Part shown: positions 6,414 through 10,739 of the stretch, one piece after another
How the letters are laid out: each line of letters starts with the position of its first letter
Position numbering within the stretch: position 1 is the stretch's first letter
Source: QVMM01 sp047030855
GTDB lineage: Bacteria > Bacteroidota > Bacteroidia > Bacteroidales > Dysgonomonadaceae
Assembly: GCA_047030855.1 (NCBI GenBank)
Contig: JBKYIJ010000006.1
Coordinates: forward strand, 1-10,739
Reading direction: 5' to 3'
DNA length: 10,739 nt
The notes under the pieces: model-generated
What the model was told of the DNA's origin: nothing
The model's database searches: none
Seen by the model: only the letters and a program-made list of their open reading frames with translations
Made by a program: the position numbers and the translations under genes

Positions 6414-7139
6414 ATGAAAAAGAAACCAAAAAGTTTTATAAAAAAATTTGTACTTCATTTGTTTGCAGCCCTGTTTTGCATTATCGCTGTTGTATTTCTT
6501 GTATTTGGCATCAAAGGGTACTCAATGTATCGAGATGCCGTAACAGCGTACCCCATTCCCCAAATGGTGTCCTCTATTCAAAGCAGAGAACATTTTGTCG
6601 GATATGAAGAATTGCCGACAATTTATATAGATGCTGTAATTTCGGTTGAAGATAAGAGATTTGAAAGCCATTGCGGAGTAGATTTTATCACCATTAGTCG
6701 TGCAGTTTGGAATGATATTAAAGCTATGTCTTTTGTAGAAGGCGGAAGCACAATTACACAGCAAATAGCTAAAAATCAATACTATACGCAGGAAAAGAAG
6801 CTCGAAAGAAAATTTGCAGAGATATTCACAGCTATAGAATTGGAAAAATATTGTTCCAAGCAAGAAATATTCGAGTTATATGTAAACACAATCTATTTTG
6901 GCGATGGATATTACGGAATTTATGATGCTGCAAAAGGATATTTTGGAAACGAGCCATCTGAATTAAGTGATTACGAAGCTATACTGTTAGCAGGTTTGCC
7001 TAATGCGCCTTCTGCATATTCTCCAAGCACTAATCCCGAATTAGCGCATAGCCGTATGAAAATTGTTCTATCAAAAATGGTTGAATGTGATGTAATTACC
7101 CAAGAAGAAGCTGAGGTCATCTTGACGGACGGTAAATAG
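6414..7139 (+). CDS. Monofunctional peptidoglycan glycosyltransferase (GT51, MtgA-like)
   Basis: This 241-aa membrane-anchored enzyme would polymerise lipid II into glycan strands outside the membrane. A single N-terminal anchor lies at about residues 12-34. GT51 motifs appear in order: VEDKRFESHCG (78-88, catalytic Glu79), GGSTITQQIAKN (110-121), RKFAEIFTA (132-140, second Glu136), KQEIFELYVNTIYFG (149-163) and LLAGLPNAPSAYSP (191-204). There is no transpeptidase domain; the protein ends soon after the glycosyltransferase fold, so it is monofunctional rather than a truncated class A PBP. A good AAGGAG site precedes the ATG. It begins 33 bp after the GntR stop and is followed by the terminator at 7234-7270, so it closes the operon. 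Its presence fits a resistance role, since many lantibiotics sequester lipid II; that function is inferred. Confidence 0.9.
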   Translation: MKKKPKSFIKKFVLHLFAALFCIIAVVFLVFGIKGYSMYRDAVTAYPIPQMVSSIQSREHFVGYEELPTIYIDAVISVEDKRFESHCGVDFITISRAVWNDIKAMSFVEGGSTITQQIAKNQYYTQEKKLERKFAEIFTAIELEKYCSKQEIFELYVNTIYFGDGYYGIYDAAKGYFGNEPSELSDYEAILLAGLPNAPSAYSPSTNPELAHSRMKIVLSKMVECDVITQEEAEVILTDGK

Positions 7140-7233
7140 ATATATTTTCAATCTATTATTGCGGCAAGCCCACCAAATAAAAAAACGGTGCTTTGGTGGG
7201 CTGCTCTGTCACGCCCGAACAAAATTATCAACG

Positions 7234-7270
7234 CCCTCTAAACCCGTTTTGAGTTTGGAGGGATTTTTTA
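7234..7270 (+). terminator. Rho-independent terminator of the resistance operon
   Basis: CCCTCTAAAC (7234-7243) pairs with GTTTGGAGGG (7253-7262), 10 bp with one G-T wobble and a 9-nt loop, followed by ATTTTTTA. It is the first T-tracted hairpin after the GT51 gene. Confidence 0.85.
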
Positions 7271-7443
7271 TGTGCTGGTCTGCCCTAAGCACCTTGCTGC
7301 TTATCAGAAACAGCAACTATCTTACATAGTATTACGAATAAGTGAGGATAACCTGTTAAAAAAATCCTCAGTTGCTTGTGGCATTATTGCGCCCCTAAAG
7401 TAGAAGCTATATATCTACATAATAGAGTTTATATTGCCTATAG

Positions 7444-7479
7444 CCGCAAAGGTGTGACAGCCTTTGCGGTTTTTCTTTT
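7444..7479 (+). terminator. Terminator or attenuator upstream of sigma-like copy B
   Basis: CCGCAAAGG (7444-7452) pairs perfectly with CCTTTGCGG (7461-7469) around an 8-nt loop, then TTTTTCTTTT. It is a strong terminator about 110 bp before the start of the sigma-like copy B. No complete gene ends just before it, so it may attenuate a leader transcript entering the sigma/recombinase genes rather than end an operon. Confidence 0.8.
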
Positions 7480-7586
7480 GTCGTTATTTGTCGCAACAAA
7501 AGACAAGCCTATATCTGGCGTTGGCTGCCGTTCGCCGCCTTTCAATCTGGATTTTTCAAAAAAATTCAGATTGGAGGTAAAACGAT

Positions 7587-8014
7587 ATGGCTTACAATAA
7601 AGCCAAAGAAGAAAAGAAATGGCGGCTCTGGAAAGAAGCCGAAGAAAAACAGTTAAGGAAGCTCGGCGTTGATGAAAGTACCATTGAAAGCTCCGCACTC
7701 ACGATTGGGCGATTTTAATTCAGACAGGCGGTACTACAGCGTATGCAGGAAGCGGGTACATACCTTGAGGGAGTTGCCGATGATACAGCAGCAGCCCGAA
7801 ATAAAGACAGTTGAGGACTTTCTTGAACAGTATCGAAAATCAGCAGCTCTATCAGATTTTGATTAAGGTGGACAAGCTGACCCTGCAAATCGCCTTGCTG
7901 AAGATACAAGGCTATTCTACCTGCGAAATAGCTCACTCTCTCAGCATTACGGAGAAAGCTGTTTACAGGCGAATGGACAGGCTCAAAGAAAAAATAAAAA
8001 AGTTTTTTGAGTAG
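7587..8014 (+). pseudogene. Broken copy B of the sigma-like helix-turn-helix gene
   Basis: The ATG at 7587 keeps the GGAGGT site, and the first 34 codons match copy A almost exactly (MAYNKAKEEKK). Three single-base losses (near 7689, 7716 and 7736) and two single-base gains (near 7787 and 7825) scramble the frame, and the first frame stops at TAA 7716-7718 after 43 residues. The C-terminal helix-turn-helix part survives in another frame from about 7811 to 8014 (GYSTCEIAHSLSITEKAVYR). Its stop lines up with copy A's stop. The surviving parts remain very close to copy A, so loss of function was recent, or read errors are involved. A separate short protein from an internal start is possible but has no clear ribosome site. 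Confidence 0.85.
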
Positions 8015-8044
8015 AGGGGAAAATCGCTGTTCCCCACGGGCTAT

Positions 8045-8080
8045 AGGGTGAGAGGATAAAAAAACCTCTCACCCTTTTTT
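8045..8080 (+). terminator. Terminator after sigma-like copy B
   Basis: AGGGTGAGAGG (8045-8055) pairs perfectly with CCTCTCACCCT (8065-8075) around a 9-nt loop, then six Ts. It corresponds to the copy A terminator at 481-521 but has a changed loop and right arm; both copies keep a working hairpin. Confidence 0.85.
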
Positions 8081-8099
8081 AAAACTGGAGGATAAGATA

Positions 8100-8573
8100 A
8101 TGGCGATACCAAAAAGGTCATACTGGCTTCGGGAGGTAGTGACAGAGGACGGAACGAGTTACCATATCAGTTTTCGGGACGGGCAGGGAAAAACTCAAGA
8201 GTTGTGTGTACCGTATGATTTCTATATGGCATTTCGGAGATTAGAGCTTGATGAGCGAAAATTAGAAAATTGGGATTATCGTCACAGAGAATTTTCAGAG
8301 ATTTATGATGAATCGCTAAACAGACGGGTACTAAAACCCTCCAAAGATGTTGATGCTTTTATTATTGAAAAAGAACAAGCGGAACTGCTTTACAAATTGA
8401 TAGTTGCCCTTCCCGAAACTCAAAGGCGGCGTTTCCTGCTCTATTACGAGTATGATTACAACTATTCAGAAATCGGAGCAATGGAGCATTGTAACTCTAC
8501 TGCGGTATACCAATCCATTGTTCGTGCCAGAGAAAAAATAAAGACACAGATGAAAAATTATCTCTGTGCCTAA
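8100..8573 (+). CDS. Sigma-70-family sigma-like factor (region 4 only)
   Basis: This 157-aa cytoplasmic protein has an N-terminal half with no recognised core-binding region 2. The C-terminal half carries a sigma region-4 fold: LPETQRRRFLLYYEYDYNYSE, then a helix-turn-helix around IGAMEHCNSTAVYQSIVRAR (about residues 124-143). Proteins with the W-D-x-R-H and LPxxQRRR pattern occur widely in clostridial integrative elements. The ATG has GGAGG at 8087-8091, 8 nt upstream, after the copy B terminator. It is followed 19 bp later by the 82-aa gene, and the recombinase comes next, so it may control element excision or transfer genes; that is inferred from position. It is distinct in sequence from the 25-453 gene, although both are region-4-like. 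Confidence 0.82.
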   Translation: MAIPKRSYWLREVVTEDGTSYHISFRDGQGKTQELCVPYDFYMAFRRLELDERKLENWDYRHREFSEIYDESLNRRVLKPSKDVDAFIIEKEQAELLYKLIVALPETQRRRFLLYYEYDYNYSEIGAMEHCNSTAVYQSIVRAREKIKTQMKNYLCA

Positions 8574-8592
8574 TATTGAGAAAGGATTAATT

Positions 8593-8841
8593 ATGAGCGA
8601 ACAGAACGAAATCATTGAAGATATAACCATCCGAGAGGCAATCGACAGTATTTATGATATGCTTGTCGAATTTCCAAAGGCGAAACGCCTTGCATTTTTC
8701 GAACAAATCTCAAAGCCTAAAGAATTGGATTTTGTAACAGAAATTGATGGTATTTACTTTGTTGTTCTTTCCCATTTCGATAATGCTAAAGATGAGAACA
8801 TGGTGGAAAAGGTACGCAGGATAGTGTTAAAAAACGGATAG
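8593..8841 (+). CDS. Small acidic protein of the recombinase module (unknown function)
   Basis: This 82-aa protein starts MSEQNEIIED. It looks soluble, acidic at the N-terminus and mixed alpha/beta, with no membrane segment or known motif. The ATG at 8593 is preceded by AAAGGA 6 nt upstream; the longer frame from GTG 8566 overlaps the sigma-like gene's end and lacks a site. It sits between the sigma-like gene and the serine recombinase. Such a small partner could be an excision or directionality factor or an accessory regulator, but nothing in the sequence proves this. Confidence 0.68.
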   Translation: MSEQNEIIEDITIREAIDSIYDMLVEFPKAKRLAFFEQISKPKELDFVTEIDGIYFVVLSHFDNAKDENMVEKVRRIVLKNG

Positions 8842-8865
8842 TATCAAAAGTCACGCTTTAAAGTG

Positions 8866-8894
8866 TTGAAGTAAGACGGCGAATATGATATACT
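8866..8894 (+). promoter_or_regulatory. Predicted promoter of the serine recombinase
   Basis: TTGAAG (8866-8871) and TATACT (8889-8894) are spaced 17 bp, a good sigma-A-type match. Transcription should start near 8900, downstream of the ATG at 8885, which supports the TTG at 8945 as the true start. An imperfect palindrome centred on CTTTAAAG (8853-8866) abuts the -35 and could be an operator. Confidence 0.6.
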
Positions 8895-8919
8895 ATGACC
8901 ACTACAATTCATATCATAC

Positions 8920-8938
8920 TCCGACTGTCGGAAAGGAG
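8920..8938 (+). promoter_or_regulatory. Ribosome binding site and small stem before recombinase TTG start
   Basis: AAAGGAG at 8932-8938 lies 6 nt before TTG 8945 and decides the recombinase start. A 5-bp stem, TCCGA/TCGGA (8920-8924 with 8928-8932), directly abuts it and could mildly modulate translation. Confidence 0.6.
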
Positions 8939-8944
8939 TTAATT

Positions 8945-10618
8945 TTGAACAGGCAGTCAGATAAAATAACAGCTCTTTATTGCAGATTATCCAGAGATGA
9001 TGAATTGCAAGGCGAGAGCAACAGTATTACCAATCAAAAATCAATTGTAGAAAAATACGCAAAGGAAAACGGATTTAAGAATACCAAGTTTTTCGTAGAT
9101 GACGGATATTCTGGTGTAAGTTTCACAAGACCAGCTTTTATGGAACTGATGGAACTTGCCGAAGCAGAAATGGTTGAAACAATCATCGTCAAAGACCATT
9201 CAAGGCTTGGACGAAACCGCCTTGTTATCGGTCAGCTTCTAGAAGAAGATTTTGTGCGTTTAAATGTTCGGTATATCGCGATTATGGATAACATTGACAC
9301 GAAAGACGGACTGAGTGATTTTCTTCCTGTGCAGGATTGGTTTAATGAAATGCACGCTAAAAACACCTCAAAGAAAGTGCGTGCGGTATTCCAAAACAAA
9401 GGTATGTCGGGCAAGCCATTAACAACAGTTATTCCATACGGCTACAAGAAAAATGAATCTAACCCTGATGAATGGCTTGTTGACGAGGAAGCAGCTGAGG
9501 TTGTGCGAAAAATATTCAATCTATGCGTTGCGGGTTACGGTCCGACGCAAATCGCAAATCAACTTTCCTCGGAGAGTATTCCCACGCCGACTGAATATTG
9601 GCAATCACAGGGCAGAAAGACATCGGCATTACCTGCTGTTCCACATAAATGGGCTGCAAGGACGGTTGCAGATATTCTTAAAAGACAGGAATATATCGGT
9701 GATACAGTAAATTTTCGTTCTACTACACGCTCATTTAAAGATAAAACAAAAATTGAACGACCACGAGAAGAATGGAAAATCTTTGAGGATACCCACGAAG
9801 CTATTATTGACAGGGAAACTTGGGAGCTTGTGCAGACACTTCGGGCAAACAAACGCAGACCAAACCGCACAGGCGAGGTCAGTATGTTTTCGGGATTGCT
9901 TTACTGTGGGGATTGCGGCGAAAAGCTGTATTACAGCGTGACGAATAATTATAGTCGAGAGCAGGCATATTTCTTCTGTTCCAACTACCGCAAGAATACG
10001 GCAAACTGTACCGCCCATTATATCCGAGAGAAAGTAGTCTATGCCTTGGTGATTGAAAGTCTACGGCGTGTTTTGTTTTATGTACAGGCATTTGAAAAGC
10101 AATTCGTACAGGAACAGCTCGATAAATCAAGTGAAGAACAGAAAAAGGAGCTTGCCAAGAAACGCCGAGAGCTTGCGAAATCCGAAAAGCGTATTTCAGA
10201 ATTAGATGTTTTATTTCAGCGGATTTATGAGGACAATGTATCGGGTAAATTGACTGACGAGCGTTTTGCGATAATGTCGGCAAACTATGAAGCAGAGCAG
10301 AAATCGCTCAAGGAAGTGGTTGCTATGCTGCGTAATGAAATTGAAGCACAGGACGATAAAACCGCAAATGTGCTTGCGTTTGTGGAAAAGGTTAAGCGAT
10401 ACACAGAAATCAAAGAACTTACGCCTGCCATAGTCAATGAGTTTATCGACTACATTATGGTTTCAAAAAAGCAGGTCATAGACGGCAAAACCGTATATCC
10501 GATTGACATTTACTACAACGGTGTTGGCATCATTACAGCCCCATCTGCTGAAGAATATGAAGAAATGTTCCAAGAACGCTTAAAACAAAAGCGTGCAAAG
10601 GAACAAAAAACGGCATAG
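8945..10618 (+). CDS. Large serine recombinase (TnpX/TndX-like site-specific integrase)
   Basis: This 557-aa recombinase would integrate and excise the element by double-strand cleavage through a phosphoserine link. From the TTG start: resolvase domain about residues 8-150, with LYCRLSRDD (catalytic Ser16, Arg14) and KDHSRLGRNR (84-93); recombinase domain about 160-280 (IPYGYKKN onward); zinc ribbon about 313-360 with Cys321, Cys324, Cys345 and Cys355; coiled coil about 395-470, rich in K and E; C-terminal DUF4368-like region about 477-535. Length and domain order match clostridial TnpX/TndX-type recombinases. TTG 8945 is preferred because AAAGGAG is 6 nt upstream and the predicted promoter overlaps the alternative ATG at 8885, which would give 577 aa. 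All catalytic motifs are intact, so it is probably active. Confidence 0.92.
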   Translation: MNRQSDKITALYCRLSRDDELQGESNSITNQKSIVEKYAKENGFKNTKFFVDDGYSGVSFTRPAFMELMELAEAEMVETIIVKDHSRLGRNRLVIGQLLEEDFVRLNVRYIAIMDNIDTKDGLSDFLPVQDWFNEMHAKNTSKKVRAVFQNKGMSGKPLTTVIPYGYKKNESNPDEWLVDEEAAEVVRKIFNLCVAGYGPTQIANQLSSESIPTPTEYWQSQGRKTSALPAVPHKWAARTVADILKRQEYIGDTVNFRSTTRSFKDKTKIERPREEWKIFEDTHEAIIDRETWELVQTLRANKRRPNRTGEVSMFSGLLYCGDCGEKLYYSVTNNYSREQAYFFCSNYRKNTANCTAHYIREKVVYALVIESLRRVLFYVQAFEKQFVQEQLDKSSEEQKKELAKKRRELAKSEKRISELDVLFQRIYEDNVSGKLTDERFAIMSANYEAEQKSLKEVVAMLRNEIEAQDDKTANVLAFVEKVKRYTEIKELTPAIVNEFIDYIMVSKKQVIDGKTVYPIDIYYNGVGIITAPSAEEYEEMFQERLKQKRAKEQKTA

Positions 10619-10646
10619 CCACGAATGACTATACCGTAATTTATCA

Positions 10647-10703
10647 GAGCCGCCCTCGTCCCCTTCACTTCCTTATGTGAAGGGGACGAAGGCGCTCCTT
10701 TTT
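10647..10703 (+). terminator. Long terminator after the recombinase
   Basis: A perfect stem TCGTCCCCTTCAC (10656-10668) pairs with GTGAAGGGGACGA (10677-10689) around an 8-nt loop. The stem is extended by GCC/GGC and GAGC/GCTC arms with one bulge and one mismatch, then CTTTTT. A weaker imperfect hairpin (10610-10620 with 10627-10637) overlaps the recombinase stop codon. The last 36 bases of the window show nothing I can identify. Confidence 0.85.
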
Positions 10704-10739
10704 CTATTTCGTCAAGACGGAGCCGCTGGCGCCTTATTT

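Larger units (their letters stand above)
7140..7562. other. Non-coding interval between cargo operon and sigma-like copy B
   Basis: I see no convincing gene here on either strand. It contains four hairpins: 7167-7202 (11-bp perfect stem AGCCCACCAAA, 14-nt loop, no T-tract), the terminator at 7234-7270, 7343-7370 (TGAGGAT/ATCCTCA, 14-nt loop, no T-tract) and the terminator at 7444-7479. A weak promoter-like pair, TTGCGC (7387-7392) and TATATC (7410-7415), spaced 17 bp, lies before the last terminator. If real, the transcript into the sigma-like gene would pass through an attenuator-like hairpin. Confidence 0.6.
7563..8080 (+). repeat. Direct repeat, right copy (decayed sigma-like gene plus terminator)
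   Basis: It matches 1-521 in the same orientation, starting with the identical 16 bases AATTCAGATTGGAGGT. The block equivalent to 61-120 is identical over 60 bases. Divergence is mostly scattered substitutions plus five one-base indels between about 7689 and 7826. Similarity fades at the terminator. Recombination between the two copies would release a circle of about 7.56 kb carrying the entire cargo. Confidence 0.85.

Noticed and set aside
2785..7139. Lantibiotic biosynthetic cluster
   Set aside because: No precursor peptide, dehydratase, cyclase or leader protease is visible; only resistance and regulation genes are present.
7140..7562. CRISPR array or tRNA in the non-coding interval
   Set aside because: There are no regularly spaced identical repeats and no cloverleaf; the structures are simple hairpins.
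7669..7866. Separate 65-aa protein within copy B
   Set aside because: It reads across the indels of a broken gene; only fragments align with copy A, and no ribosome site precedes it.
8885..8944. Longer recombinase start at ATG 8885
   Set aside because: It lacks a ribosome site and overlaps the predicted -10 box; TTG 8945 has AAAGGAG at good spacing.
9879..10283. Minus-strand open frame inside the recombinase
   Set aside because: It lies wholly within the zinc-ribbon and coiled-coil coding region and has no protein-like features.

Overview
The window looks like part of an integrative mobile element from a low-to-moderate GC Firmicute, most likely a gut Clostridia-type bacterium. The basis is strong AGGAGG-type ribosome binding sites, compact 4-nt-overlapping operons, a large serine recombinase of the TnpX/TndX kind, and small sigma-70 region-4-like proteins typical of clostridial elements. 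No 16S or species marker is present, so no genus is claimed.

Layout. Positions 1-521 carry a small sigma-like helix-turn-helix gene and its terminator. Next comes a cargo block of about 7 kb. It has a two-component system on the minus strand (histidine kinase 534-1922, response regulator 1924-2628). Diverging from it on the plus strand is one long operon (2785-7139): a LanFEG-type lantibiotic-immunity ABC transporter (ATPase plus two permeases), a 94-aa membrane protein, a frameshifted lipoprotein, a 60-aa membrane protein, a YtrA-like GntR regulator, and a monofunctional GT51 peptidoglycan glycosyltransferase. A 424-bp non-coding stretch with several hairpins follows. Positions 7563-8080 are then a second, decayed copy of the left-edge sigma-like gene with its terminator, so the cargo sits between direct repeats of about 0.5 kb. 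The right part (8100-10618) is the element's own machinery: a sigma-70-like regulator, an 82-aa unknown protein and the large serine recombinase, ending in a long terminator hairpin.

How it probably works. The kinase is predicted to sense a cell-envelope peptide antibiotic and phosphorylate the OmpR-type regulator. The divergent intergenic region holds four AAGGT direct repeats spaced exactly 11 bp apart, just upstream of a -10 box. This is the expected geometry for an OmpR-family dimer array activating the transporter operon. The ABC transporter would then expel a lantibiotic from the membrane. The lipoprotein and the GT51 enzyme would act outside the membrane at or near lipid II, the common lantibiotic target. 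No lantibiotic precursor or modification gene is present, so this reads as a stand-alone resistance cassette rather than a biosynthetic cluster. The most noteworthy points are the phased repeat array, the cargo flanked by duplicated sigma-like genes, the GT51 and GntR genes in the transporter operon, and the single-base break in the lipoprotein.
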